From contig LLYS01000002.1 in the NCBI GenBank assembly GCA_002049495.1, positions 124,001 through 188,000 on the forward strand: a stretch of 64,000 nt of DNA. The letters run 5' to 3'. Numbering within the stretch: the stretch's first letter is position 1; every line of letters begins with the position of its first letter. The translations under genes were made by a program, and so were the position numbers. The notes below the pieces were generated by a model, which searched no databases, was not told the DNA's origin, and saw only the letters and a list, made by a program, of their open reading frames with translations. Origin of the DNA: Epsilonproteobacteria bacterium tcs-49 (GTDB taxonomy: Bacteria; Campylobacterota; Campylobacteria; Campylobacterales; Sulfurovaceae). Shown piece after piece: positions 1-7,606 of this stretch.

Positions 1-79
1 CCAGCGCGTCCGCACCGCAGCTGGCGGCAAACAGGGCGTCCTCAAGGTTGGTGATGCCGCAGATTTTGACGGAGGGCAT
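1..79 (-). CDS. trpF: N-(5'-phosphoribosyl)anthranilate isomerase, 5' end only
   Basis: Partial gene: only the first 26 codons lie in the window, and it continues beyond base 1. Translation from the ATG at 77-79 begins MPSVKICGIT and continues with a stretch ending GADAL, which is the typical amino-terminal beta strand of TrpF (the VKICGI motif carries the catalytic cysteine). TrpF isomerises phosphoribosylanthranilate in tryptophan synthesis. The start lies one base after the rpe stop, so the two are almost certainly one transcript. Known from the family: both are (beta/alpha)8 barrels acting on phosphorylated pentose compounds. The rest of the enzyme cannot be checked here. Confidence 0.85.
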   Translation of the reverse strand, partial: MPSVKICGITNLEDALFAASCGADAL

Positions 80-80
80 A

Positions 81-719
81 CTAAACTTTTAAACTCTCGA
101 TCGCTTTGGCGTAATCGTTTTTGAAAACGTAGCTTCCGGCCACGACCACATCCACGCCGGCGTCTTTGAGGGTGTGGATATTGGCGTCGCTGACGCCGCC
201 GTCGACCTGGATGAGGCACTCGGGGTTGCGTTTTTCGATCAGGGCTTTAAGCTTTTGCGCTTTCTCCACGACGCTTGGGATAAACTTCTGTCCCCCGAAA
301 CCGGGATTGACGCTCATAAGCAGCACCATATCCAGCGATTCTAGCAGGTATTCGATACTTTCGGGAGGTGTATGGGGATTGAGTACAATCGCGGGGCGGA
401 TCCCTAAAGAGCGGATCTTTTGGATCAACCGGTGGGGGTGTTTCTCCTCCTCGATGTGAAAGGAGATGAACTCGGGCTTAAGCGGTGCGAAAAGATCCAC
501 GAAAAAGGTGTTGTTTTCCACCATGAGGTGGATATCCATGGGTTTTGTCGCCGCTTTGGCGACCGCTTCGACCACGACCGGTCCGATGGTCATATTGGGG
601 ACGAAGTGTCCGTCCATCACGTCTACGTGGATATAATCGCAACCCGCTTTGCAGATCGCGTCGATCTCCAGGGAAAGTTTTCCAAAATCGGCTGAAAGAA
701 TACTCGGTGCTACTAACAT
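81..719 (-). CDS. rpe: Ribulose-phosphate 3-epimerase
   Basis: A 212-residue protein of normal length for Rpe, which interconverts ribulose 5-phosphate and xylulose 5-phosphate in the pentose phosphate and Calvin pathways. Visible signatures are the amino-terminal LVAPSILSADF strand, HVDVMDGHFVPN (metal-binding His and Asp), MDIHLMV, the phosphate-binding VNPGFGGQKF loop and QVDGGV with the second catalytic Asp. The start ATG is at 717-719. The gene sits 17 bases downstream of the CheX-like gene and one base upstream of trpF, so it is likely co-transcribed with both. Nothing is unusual in the sequence. Confidence 0.96.
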   Translation of the reverse strand: MLVAPSILSADFGKLSLEIDAICKAGCDYIHVDVMDGHFVPNMTIGPVVVEAVAKAATKPMDIHLMVENNTFFVDLFAPLKPEFISFHIEEEKHPHRLIQKIRSLGIRPAIVLNPHTPPESIEYLLESLDMVLLMSVNPGFGGQKFIPSVVEKAQKLKALIEKRNPECLIQVDGGVSDANIHTLKDAGVDVVVAGSYVFKNDYAKAIESLKV

Positions 720-736
720 AATTATCTATTTCCTTT

Positions 737-2134
737 TTAACTGCTGAGAAAGAAGGTGAAGGGTTGATCTTCAAAGGTAAAGTTGATCTGGATCCCCTTT
801 TTCGGTCCTACCGTTTTATGGACATCCTCCAGGTTGTCGAAATTTCTGGGGATCGTGATGTTGATCGAAACGTTTTCATCGCTTAGGAGGGATTTGGACT
901 TTCCGGTGATGACGTTGACGATTTCGCTCAAGCCGTCTTGAAGCATCTCGTCGCTGTTGACATCACCGAGCAAAATTTCGCAAGCGCGGGTGACGAGGCT
1001 TTTCTCCATCACGATGGTGATCATCCCCTCCAACTCGCCGTAGATGGCGATGGAGCTGGCCATATACTGCTTATCTTCATCCTCGATGGTCAAAGGTTGT
1101 ACCTTCACATCGTGCTTTTTGGGAATAATGCTGGTCATCACCTGCAGGGTATGGACCGTCGCTTCGGTAAACTGAGCGATATGCGATACCAGGTTTTTGG
1201 AAAGTTTTTTTCCTTTTTTCCCGGCGGTGGCTTCCTTTTCTACCGCTTTGACATCCTCATCGTTGTAAAAATCCTCTTCCCGTTCGAAAAAGAGGTAGCC
1301 CGCGTCCTCAAGCTCCTGAATAAAGCTGGGGGGAACTTTGCTCGTATCCAACCCCACGAAGGCAAACAGCGCTCCGTACTCCGCCCCCTCCGCGGAGAGT
1401 TTGAAAAAGAAGTTCGAAGCGTGGATATTGAACGACGAAACCCGCATCGCGTTGAACATGAAGGTTTTAAACCCGATTTTGAGGCAGTTTTGGTGATAGG
1501 TCAAATCAAACTGTTCCAAGATATCGCCGTCGAGGTAATCTTTGAGATAGTAGATGACGGTGTTGCGCACCTTTTGCGCGGCGATCATGTTGGTGGTAAG
1601 ACCGAAGTGGATCTTGTCCAGAATCGCCAGGTAGGTATCTTCGTTTTTCTTCAGGGAAAGATAGTCGTTATAGGTTTGGGCGACGACGGGGTTGTAGCCG
1701 CGGTCAAAGAGTTCGATGGCGATGATGCTGCGCTGGGAAGAGTCCTCCTTCCAGATCAAAACGGAGTTGTTGTTTTGCTTCTGGGTTCCCTCCCTGGTAA
1801 AAAGCAGGGCGTTGTCTTCGGTATCAAACAGGGAGAAGGGAACGTCGTCGTTGAAAAAGTATTTGATCTGGTCGTAGTGCTGCTTGTTCAAGTCGCAGAT
1901 ACCGATATCGCATTTGATCTTGGCGTGGAGATCGCGCAGCACCTTTTCAAAAAAGGCTATCCCGTTTTTATTGAAAGAGATCACCTTTTTAAAAGAGATC
2001 AGGACCATTTCAAACTTTTTAGCCTGGATAAACTGGATATCTTGCAAAGTGATAAAACTGTTGGCGTTTTGACCGTCGATAAAGCCCTGGGGCATAAATA
2101 TCGCAACGGTTTGTTTTTTAATGACCGGTTTCAT
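737..2134 (-). CDS. STAS-like plus CheX-like domain protein
   Basis: A 465-residue cytoplasmic protein. I start it at the ATG at 2132-2134 (MKPVIKKQ), preceded by a GAGG about six bases away; a longer in-frame start at 2173 would overlap the HDOD gene much more. The amino-terminal ~100 residues resemble a STAS/anti-sigma-antagonist fold (GFIDGQNAN, then alternating strand and helix). The carboxy-terminal ~150 residues resemble CheX, a CheY-P phosphatase family: a membrane-protein-like strand (ASSIAIYGELEGMITI) and a helix with E-x2-N (LSEIVNVITGK), the position of the CheX/CheC catalytic residues. The middle is unassigned. Being coupled to an HDOD gene, a role in chemotaxis or stress signalling is inferred, not shown. 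Confidence 0.7.
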   Translation of the reverse strand: MKPVIKKQTVAIFMPQGFIDGQNANSFITLQDIQFIQAKKFEMVLISFKKVISFNKNGIAFFEKVLRDLHAKIKCDIGICDLNKQHYDQIKYFFNDDVPFSLFDTEDNALLFTREGTQKQNNNSVLIWKEDSSQRSIIAIELFDRGYNPVVAQTYNDYLSLKKNEDTYLAILDKIHFGLTTNMIAAQKVRNTVIYYLKDYLDGDILEQFDLTYHQNCLKIGFKTFMFNAMRVSSFNIHASNFFFKLSAEGAEYGALFAFVGLDTSKVPPSFIQELEDAGYLFFEREEDFYNDEDVKAVEKEATAGKKGKKLSKNLVSHIAQFTEATVHTLQVMTSIIPKKHDVKVQPLTIEDEDKQYMASSIAIYGELEGMITIVMEKSLVTRACEILLGDVNSDEMLQDGLSEIVNVITGKSKSLLSDENVSINITIPRNFDNLEDVHKTVGPKKGIQINFTFEDQPFTFFLSS

Positions 2135-2918
2135 CGAACACCTCGCTAAATCGTGGATAGATATCTTGGACAAACTCCACTTTCAATTCCAGGAAATCGT
2201 TGAGCCCCGCTTCGATAAAGAGCTGTTTGCTAAAGATTTTAAACAGCAGCAGGTGCATCATCTTGGCCAGATCGCAAACATCCCCGCTGCACTGTTTGTG
2301 GCCGAAGGAGAGTTCCAGCAGTTTCAAAACCGAAGCGTCCACCTCCCACAGTTTGCCGATGTAGGTAACGAGGTTGGCGAAAGTATAACCGCTGATACGC
2401 TTCAAGATGCCGTCTAAGGAGAGGTCCTGGCTTTGGCGGATAATCGCCACGTCCTCTTTGTGGTCCCCGAAGATCTGGTCGGCGACGACGACGGTGGCGC
2501 AGATGATCGAAGATGCCGACTGGTATTCGCTTTTTTCCAGTTCAAAGGAGCGCAGAATATGGTTGAAATCTTTAATGATTTCAATTTGAAAGTTTTTAAA
2601 GTGTGCCGAGTCGAGTTTGAAATAGTCCCATCTGTTCGGGGACATATAATCGATCATATAGGCAAATACCAACTGTTTCGCCCGGTGTGTTCCCAGAGCC
2701 GAAAAGATCTGCTTCTCATCTTCGAGGGTAGATTTGAAACTGTACGCGGCGCTGTTGACCACCTTTTTTAAGTACACCACCAGCTTCTGGTCGTTTTTTG
2801 CCACAATCGCCGCTTTATCAAGTTCTCCGGCATTGAGATGATCGAGGCACTCTTTGACCACGTTGGGTAAAGCGGGGACGTTTTTCAAGTAGCGTTGAAT
2901 CTCTTCTTTTGTGACCAT
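2118..2918 (-). CDS. HDOD domain protein
   Basis: A 266-residue protein that looks like an HDOD domain over its length: it opens with a helix, LPNVVKECLDHL, and has the characteristic VVYLKKVVNSAAYSF and IFSALGTHRAKQLVFAYMI segments that in the family follow the pattern of a degenerate HD phosphohydrolase lacking metal ligands. HDOD proteins act as signalling scaffolds, often regulating flagellar or c-di-GMP circuits. The gene overlaps the start of the CheX-like gene by 17 bases, so translation is probably coupled. A TATAAT-like -10 box on the minus strand lies at 2968-2973, about 50 bases upstream. No catalytic activity is expected. Confidence 0.75.
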   Translation of the reverse strand: MVTKEEIQRYLKNVPALPNVVKECLDHLNAGELDKAAIVAKNDQKLVVYLKKVVNSAAYSFKSTLEDEKQIFSALGTHRAKQLVFAYMIDYMSPNRWDYFKLDSAHFKNFQIEIIKDFNHILRSFELEKSEYQSASSIICATVVVADQIFGDHKEDVAIIRQSQDLSLDGILKRISGYTFANLVTYIGKLWEVDASVLKLLELSFGHKQCSGDVCDLAKMMHLLLFKIFSKQLFIEAGLNDFLELKVEFVQDIYPRFSEVFDETGH

Positions 2919-2967
2919 GCAAATCTTTCTTAAAACAGAGTTGTACCTGCGGGATTAAATGTCAGAT

Positions 2968-2973
2968 ATTATA
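2968..2973 (-). promoter_or_regulatory. Putative -10 element for the HDOD/CheX/rpe transcript
   Basis: Read on the minus strand the hexamer is a perfect TATAAT, 50 bases before the HDOD start codon. No convincing -35 is visible, which is common for Campylobacterota vegetative promoters. Assignment rests on the hexamer and position only. Confidence 0.4.
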
Positions 2974-3060
2974 CTAAATAGTTAATGAGAAATCAAAGTG
3001 ATCGGGTTTTTCACAGATTTTATACAGGGTTTTGAAACATTTTGATAAAATAAGGTACAA

Positions 3061-3066
3061 TATAAT
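3061..3066 (+). promoter_or_regulatory. Putative -10 element for the coiled-coil operon
   Basis: Perfect TATAAT in an AT-rich tract between divergent genes. A transcript starting about seven bases downstream would have a leader of nearly 80 bases before the start at 3151. No well-spaced -35 box is seen. Confidence 0.4.
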
Positions 3067-3079
3067 GATTATGGAAAGG

Positions 3080-3127
3080 GCACTTTTTGTTACACTTTGA
3101 AACGGTTTACCGTTGTCCGGAAAGTGC
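3080..3127 (+). promoter_or_regulatory. Nested inverted repeats in the leader of the coiled-coil operon
   Basis: An outer stem pairs GCACTTT (3080-3086) with AAAGTGC (3121-3127), enclosing an inner AACGGT/ACCGTT hairpin with a two-base loop (3101-3114). The structure ends 23 bases before the start codon at 3151. It could be a folded RNA leader or a DNA operator. I do not recognise a riboswitch class. Confidence 0.35.
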
Positions 3128-3150
3128 TTTGATCGATATGAGGAAAAATT

Positions 3151-3384
3151 ATGGAAGCTCAAAGTGTATTGGAAAAACTCGATAAAAAGCTCGGTGAACT
3201 CAAAGAGAGTTACCGGCAGATGCAAGAGGAGAACAGGTCACTCAACAATGAGATGATCACGCTCAAAGCGCAAAACGAAAACCAGCGAATCAAAATAGAA
3301 AAGCTCGAAGAGGATCTGCAGCAAAAGGAGCTCGAAGCCGAGGAGATCGTCAAAAAAGTCGAAGATATTTTGGGGAACGTGTAG
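3151..3384 (+). CDS. Small coiled-coil protein
   Basis: A 77-residue protein that is almost entirely one heptad-patterned, highly charged helix (LEKLDKKLGELKESYRQM, then repeated I/L spacing through KIEKLEEDLQQKELEAEE). No signal peptide or membrane segment. A purine-rich ATGAGGAAAA tract precedes the ATG. The length and composition resemble ZapB-type division coiled coils, but I cannot assign that function by sequence. It leads a three-gene string with 3- and 1-base junctions, so the partners may form one complex. Confidence 0.7.
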   Translation: MEAQSVLEKLDKKLGELKESYRQMQEENRSLNNEMITLKAQNENQRIKIEKLEEDLQQKELEAEEIVKKVEDILGNV

Positions 3385-3387
3385 ATT

Positions 3388-3618
3388 ATGAAGAAGTTGT
3401 CGGCAACCTTTCACGGAATACGGTTTCAATTTTCGCTGGATGACGAGTTCGCGGATTACGTCCACAAGGATCTTTGCCTCAACGCCGTGGAGTTTGACAG
3501 GGATAACGAACTGCGCAAACTGCTCAACGCGTATTTGAAAAAGAGCGATGAAGTGTTCCGTCTGGAGAAAAAGCTTGACCGCATTTTGCAAAAGCTTGAA
3601 AGCATAGAGGAGAAGTGA
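3388..3618 (+). CDS. Conserved-looking small protein of unknown function
   Basis: A 76-residue protein I do not recognise. It has an amino-terminal half that could fold as beta hairpin plus helix (KLSATFHGIRFQFSLDDEF) and a carboxy-terminal helix with coiled-coil spacing (LEKKLDRILQKLESIEEK). It follows the coiled-coil gene after three bases and its TGA stop overlaps the ATG of the next tiny gene (TGATG), so translation is probably coupled. A role as partner of the upstream coiled-coil protein is inference from position. Confidence 0.6.
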   Translation: MKKLSATFHGIRFQFSLDDEFADYVHKDLCLNAVEFDRDNELRKLLNAYLKKSDEVFRLEKKLDRILQKLESIEEK

Positions 3619-3701
3619 TGCCCGATTGGGGAGTATACGTCACCTTCGGTGTCTTGACCGCACTGATTATGTATATCAAGATGGCGATCTTTAGAGAGTA
3701 G
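3618..3701 (+). CDS. 27-residue single-span membrane peptide
   Basis: A very short gene: ATG at 3618-3620 overlapping the preceding stop by one base, TAG at 3699-3701. The peptide starts MPDWGVYVTFGVLTALIM and ends in a basic then acidic tail (KMAIFRE), a hydrophobic helix long enough to span the inner membrane once. The upstream AGGAGA inside the preceding gene serves as a ribosome site seven bases away. Coupled placement makes it more credible than a random short frame, but codon-level conservation is needed to prove it. Confidence 0.5.
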   Translation: MPDWGVYVTFGVLTALIMYIKMAIFRE

Positions 3702-3731
3702 CTCGTATTGAAAAGATAAAGAAAGAACAGT

Positions 3732-5036
3732 ATGATTAAACAGATTTTACCCCTAAGCTCCATCATCGCATTGCGGTTTTTGGGGCTTTTTATCGTTATG
3801 CCCGTGTTGTCGGTCTATGCGCTTGGCCTTGAGGGTGCCGATGAGGTACTCGCCGGCGTCGTGATCGGCGGATACGCCCTGACGCAGATGCTTTTGCAGC
3901 TGCCCTTCGGGATACTCAGCGACCGCATCGGACGCAAACAGACCCTGCTGATCGGTTTACTGATCTTTGCGGCGGGATCGGTGGTGTGCGCGCTTAGCGG
4001 CGATATCTATATGCTGATGTTCGGACGCTTTTTGCAAGGTGCCGGGGCTATCGGAGCGGTGGTCACGGCGATGATCAGCGACAGCGTCAAAGAGGAGGTG
4101 CGCGCCAAAGCGATGGCGGTGATGGGCGGAAGTATCGCCGTAAGCTTTGCCGTCGCGATGCTCGCAGGCCCCGTGATAGGAACACACTACGGGGTGGACA
4201 AACTCTTTTGGATCACCGCGTTTTTAGCGCTGGCGGCGATCGCTATCTTATTTACCAAAGTCCCCGCCCCGCCCGTGATCAGCCACGATTACGAGCAGGA
4301 GAAGCTGGGCGTGATTTTGAAAAACCGCGATTTGATGAAGATGAACGTAACGCACTTTCTGCAAAAGGGGTTTATGACGATCGCGTTTTTGGTGATCCCG
4401 CTGATACTGACCCAGGAACACGGTTGGGAGAAAACCGAACTGTATAAAGTCTACCTGCCCGCGATGCTGTTTGGACTGCTTGCCATGGGGCCCGCGGCGG
4501 TGCTCGGCGAAAAAAGGAACCGCTATAAAGAGATCTTTGTTTTCTCTATCACCCTGTTCGGGATCGCGTTTTTACTGATGCTTCTAGGCGGCGGCGGAGC
4601 GCTGTTTATCGTCGGGGTGGTGCTGTTTTTCGTCGCGTTTAATATGTTTGAACCGCTGATGCAATCGCTGACGACCAAGTTTGCCAAAGTCCACCAAAAG
4701 GGCGCGGCGCTGGGCGTTGCCAACTCCTTTGCTTACTTCGGAACCTTCATCGGCGGTCTTTTCGGGGGGATGATCCTGCGCGATTTCGGCTTTGATACGC
4801 TGGTGTATCTGCTTTTAGCCATCAGTGTCGCGTGGGCGCTGGTGACGCTGAGTATGACCAACCCCGCGAAGATGCGAAACCTCTACCTGCCCAAAAACGA
4901 AGCAGCCAATTTGACGGCCTTGGAGGGGAAAGAGGGGATTTGCGAATACTACACCAACGAAACCGAAGGGGTAGCGATCATCAAATATGAAACGGAAAAG
5001 TTCGATGAAGAAAGCATTAAATCCATCGTTGCGTAA
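3732..5036 (+). CDS. YajR-like major facilitator transporter
   Basis: A 434-residue MFS protein with about twelve membrane helices. The loop 2-3 signature GILSDRIGRKQ is the classic motif A, and the start MIKQILPLSSIIALRFLGLF fits TM1. After the last helix there is a soluble tail of ~50 residues (from about 385 on) with beta/alpha spacing ending ETEKFDEESIKSIVA. A carboxy-terminal ferredoxin-like YAM domain and similar length (454 in Escherichia coli) characterise YajR, so I assign it to that subfamily. The substrate is not known. The gene runs into the FlhB-like gene, overlapping by 32 bases. Confidence 0.82.
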   Translation: MIKQILPLSSIIALRFLGLFIVMPVLSVYALGLEGADEVLAGVVIGGYALTQMLLQLPFGILSDRIGRKQTLLIGLLIFAAGSVVCALSGDIYMLMFGRFLQGAGAIGAVVTAMISDSVKEEVRAKAMAVMGGSIAVSFAVAMLAGPVIGTHYGVDKLFWITAFLALAAIAILFTKVPAPPVISHDYEQEKLGVILKNRDLMKMNVTHFLQKGFMTIAFLVIPLILTQEHGWEKTELYKVYLPAMLFGLLAMGPAAVLGEKRNRYKEIFVFSITLFGIAFLLMLLGGGGALFIVGVVLFFVAFNMFEPLMQSLTTKFAKVHQKGAALGVANSFAYFGTFIGGLFGGMILRDFGFDTLVYLLLAISVAWALVTLSMTNPAKMRNLYLPKNEAANLTALEGKEGICEYYTNETEGVAIIKYETEKFDEESIKSIVA

Positions 5037-5289
5037 AGCCGCGGCGCTGAAGTACCAAGACGACGCTCCCAAGGTCCTTGCCAAGGGTTCGGGGGAGTTG
5101 GCGCAAAAGATTTTGGACAAGGCGGAAAAATACGACGTCTCGGTATTTAAAAACCCCGCACTCGCCAACTCCCTGCTGAACGTGGAGGTGGGTAATCAGA
5201 TCCCCCCTGAGCTGTTTCAAGCGGTGGCGGAAGTATTCGTCTGGCTGCTCAAAAGCGAAGAGAAACCCCAGCTCAGTGGCAAACTTTAA
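5005..5289 (+). CDS. Stand-alone FlhB cytoplasmic C-terminal domain protein
   Basis: A 94-residue protein resembling the carboxy-terminal cytoplasmic domain of the flagellar export-switch protein FlhB (ALKYQDDAPKVLAKGSGELAQKIL, then NPALANSLLNVEVGNQIPPELF). In FlhB this domain carries the NPTH self-cleavage site; here the corresponding position is not NPTH, so autocleavage is not expected. I choose the ATG at 5005 because GGAAAAG precedes it; an in-frame ATG at 4987 lacks one. The gene overlaps both neighbours. Family knowledge: such FlhX-type proteins can partly substitute for the FlhB domain in other flagellates. Confidence 0.8.
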   Translation: MKKALNPSLRKAAALKYQDDAPKVLAKGSGELAQKILDKAEKYDVSVFKNPALANSLLNVEVGNQIPPELFQAVAEVFVWLLKSEEKPQLSGKL

Positions 5290-5995
5290 AACCCATTTCG
5301 TCGGTTCGGCCATGCTCTCGGGTGCGCTGGCGAGTGCTTTTTTGACCATGGGCGCGCTGAGCCAGTCCCAAACCATGACCGCCTTTGCGGTGGGGACGTT
5401 GGCGGGGCTCATGCCCGATATCGACGCGGATAACTCCAAACCGCTCAACATCGCCTTTACCGTGATCGCGATCTTTATCTCCTTTTTGACCGTCTTTGCC
5501 CAGGCGGGCAGTCTCTCTATCGCGGAGATGGTGCTGTTTTGGCTGTTTGTTTTTTTCCTGATCCGCTTTGTGGTGATGCGCCTGTTCCAATCGATCACCA
5601 CCCACAGGGGCGTGTTTCACTCCATCCCCGTCGCCCTGCTGCTGGCGGAGGTGACGATTTTGCTGTTTTACCACTTTTTTGACGCCCCCGCGGTGACGGC
5701 GTGGATCTACGGGATCGTGTTTTTTGCGGGGTATCTGGTACATTTCGTACTGGATGAACTGGTCAGCGTCAACCTGTTTGGTTTGAGCGTGCGGCGCTCG
5801 CTGGGGACGGCGATGAAGTTTTTCGATCGGGAAAGTCCCGTTTTATATCTGGTATTGTACTTTTTCGCAGCGGCCGTCGCTTTTATCCTCCCCGATCCGC
5901 AAGCGGCGTGGGAAGCCCTTTCGCAGATGCGGGGGTTTTTCGATATCTGGCTGCCCGAGGGGGAGTGGTTTGCCACCTTCGGCAGCGCTCAGTAA
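5276..5995 (+). CDS. YdjM/DUF457-like inner-membrane metal-dependent hydrolase family protein
   Basis: A 239-residue integral membrane protein beginning at GTG 5276, inside the end of the previous gene (14-base overlap). Family-typical motifs are the amino-terminal THFVGSAMLSG, the acidic GTLAGLMPDIDAD and the histidine motif THRGVFHSIP, followed by a later VHFVLDELVS. Between them are several hydrophobic helices. In this family (YdjM, LexA-regulated in Escherichia coli) His and Asp residues look like a metal site in the membrane, but no substrate is established. Convergent with the patatin gene, whose end it overlaps by seven bases. Confidence 0.8.
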   Translation: MANFKTHFVGSAMLSGALASAFLTMGALSQSQTMTAFAVGTLAGLMPDIDADNSKPLNIAFTVIAIFISFLTVFAQAGSLSIAEMVLFWLFVFFLIRFVVMRLFQSITTHRGVFHSIPVALLLAEVTILLFYHFFDAPAVTAWIYGIVFFAGYLVHFVLDELVSVNLFGLSVRRSLGTAMKFFDRESPVLYLVLYFFAAAVAFILPDPQAAWEALSQMRGFFDIWLPEGEWFATFGSAQ

Positions 5996-6786
5996 AGCTT
6001 GGGGTCGCAGCCGTCCTTTTCAAAGCAGCGCTGCGCACTTTTAAACCCCAGATAAAACAGTTCGTCGAGATTTTTCATATTAAACACCCCGTACCCGTCG
6101 AGCTTGGGATGGGTGATCTCCATATCGCATCCTTGCAAGCCCCGTTTGGTAAATTGTGACCAGCCCAGGAAAAACAGCCGCTTCATATTGGCAAGTATGC
6201 CCTTTTTGACGTAGGGCCGGGGCAGCTGGGGGTAAAGATTGACGCCTACTGTAGGCAGCGGGGATTGGGCAAAGGGGCCGCTTGGCAGGTTATCCACAAA
6301 GCCGCCGTCGACAAAAACCCCTTCGCCCAGCGGCCGGGTGGGGAAAAGAGGGATCAGCGCAGAGGACGCCAAAAGGGCGTCCAGGACGCAGCCCCGTTCA
6401 AAAACCCTCTTCCGCCCGCGAACCAGGTCAAAAGCGGTGGCGTATACGGGCAAAGGCAGCTCCTCAAAGGTTTTCAGCGGCAGCAGGCGGTCCAGTACGG
6501 GAGCGTTTTTATCGATGCGCAGCAGCGAACCGCGCAGCCAGTTGTTTTGGAAAATCCTTTTAAACTCTTTGGATTTGAAAATAGCCAGCTGCTCCTTGGG
6601 GCTGACGCCGCCGGCGTAGCTGGCGCCGATAATGGAGCCGATGCTGCTGCCGCTGATCGCTTCGACGTAGAGTTTGTTTTGGTCCATATACTCCAGCACT
6701 CCCAGGTGAAACGCGCCCCTTGCGGCACCGCCGCCCAGGACGAGATTGTATCTTAATGTTTTATCGGCCACGGTATGATCTTCCAT
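5989..6786 (-). CDS. Patatin-like phospholipase
   Basis: A 265-residue serine lipase of the RssA/patatin type. From the ATG at 6784-6786 (GGAGG four to five bases upstream) the motifs are the oxyanion-hole GGGAARG at 18-24, the nucleophile elbow GSSIG at 46-50 with catalytic Ser48, and the dyad aspartate in VDGGFVDNLP. It has no signal peptide, so it should act in the cytoplasm or at the inner membrane face on phospholipid acyl esters. The frame is open further upstream but that would run through the phosphoesterase gene. It overlaps that gene's end by 34 bases, suggesting coupled expression and a possible shared lipid theme. Confidence 0.85.
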   Translation of the reverse strand: MEDHTVADKTLRYNLVLGGGAARGAFHLGVLEYMDQNKLYVEAISGSSIGSIIGASYAGGVSPKEQLAIFKSKEFKRIFQNNWLRGSLLRIDKNAPVLDRLLPLKTFEELPLPVYATAFDLVRGRKRVFERGCVLDALLASSALIPLFPTRPLGEGVFVDGGFVDNLPSGPFAQSPLPTVGVNLYPQLPRPYVKKGILANMKRLFFLGWSQFTKRGLQGCDMEITHPKLDGYGVFNMKNLDELFYLGFKSAQRCFEKDGCDPKLY

Positions 6787-7493
6787 TCGCCCTCCATCGT
6801 TTCCACCACGGCGGTGCATGATTCCACCCAGTCGCCGCAGTTGAGGTATTCGATCCCGTCGATGTTTCGGATCTCCGCTTTGTGGATATGTCCGCATATT
6901 ATACCGTCATAGTGTTTCATCTTCGCATGTTCGGAAAGCACCTTTTCATAATCGGTGATGAAACTTACCGAACTTTTGACGTTATCTTTGACATATTTGG
7001 ACAGGGACCAGTGTCTCTGGCTGCCCAGCAGCTTGCGCAGCTTTGTGACTTTGTCGTTGACGTAGAGTAAAAAATCGTAACCGTAATCCCCGAGAATCGC
7101 CAACCACCGTTTGGTCATGGTGATGGAGTCGAAAAAATCCCCGTGGGTCAGGTAGTAGCGCTTACCGTTTGCACAGTTGTAATCATAAGAGTTTCGAATC
7201 TCCAGGTTGTCCCCGAGCATCAAAGGGACGAAGGGGCGGAGAAATTCGTCGTGGTTGCCGGTGATAAAGACCACCTTTGTCCCCTTTCTGGCTTTTCTCA
7301 GGATCTTTTGGATCACGTCGGAGTGCGACTGCGCCCAGCGGAATTTGCGTTTAATCGCCCAGCCGTCGATGATATCACCCAACAAAAACAGGTTTTGGGA
7401 GTCATTGTGTTTTAAAAAGTCCAAGAAGGCTTTACCCTGGCAGTATCTGGTACCCAGGTGGAGATCCGATACGAAGATTGATCTATATTCCAT
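6753..7493 (-). CDS. LpxH-like calcineurin-type metallophosphoesterase
   Basis: A 246-residue soluble phosphoesterase. Metal-binding motifs in order: DLHLGTRY near residue 9, GDIIDGW, GNHDEF and GHIHKAE, the set seen in UDP-2,3-diacylglucosamine hydrolase LpxH and its YbbF/LpxH2 relatives. LpxH removes UMP-linked phosphate in lipid A synthesis; LpxH2-type homologues often lack that activity, so the exact substrate is uncertain. The start at 7493 (MEYRSIFVSDLHL) is chosen because the first beta strand begins there; an extension to 7523 adds ten unrelated residues. Overlaps the patatin gene. Confidence 0.82.
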   Translation of the reverse strand: MEYRSIFVSDLHLGTRYCQGKAFLDFLKHNDSQNLFLLGDIIDGWAIKRKFRWAQSHSDVIQKILRKARKGTKVVFITGNHDEFLRPFVPLMLGDNLEIRNSYDYNCANGKRYYLTHGDFFDSITMTKRWLAILGDYGYDFLLYVNDKVTKLRKLLGSQRHWSLSKYVKDNVKSSVSFITDYEKVLSEHAKMKHYDGIICGHIHKAEIRNIDGIEYLNCGDWVESCTAVVETMEGEWKIIPWPIKH

Positions 7494-7606
7494 GGTTAAA
7501 ATAATAGGTAACGGCGGTGACATTACGGTTACAAAGGGGGCAAGCGGCCGGATATGGACGGGGGTGTGCTATAATTGATCGATGAAAATTTTGAAAAGGT
7601 GCTTTG

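Noticed and set aside
938-2149. 403-codon open frame on the plus strand opposite the CheX-like gene
   Set aside because: It is a mirror of the minus-strand coding pattern; its translation has no recognisable motifs and the minus-strand genes have domains, ribosome sites and coupling.
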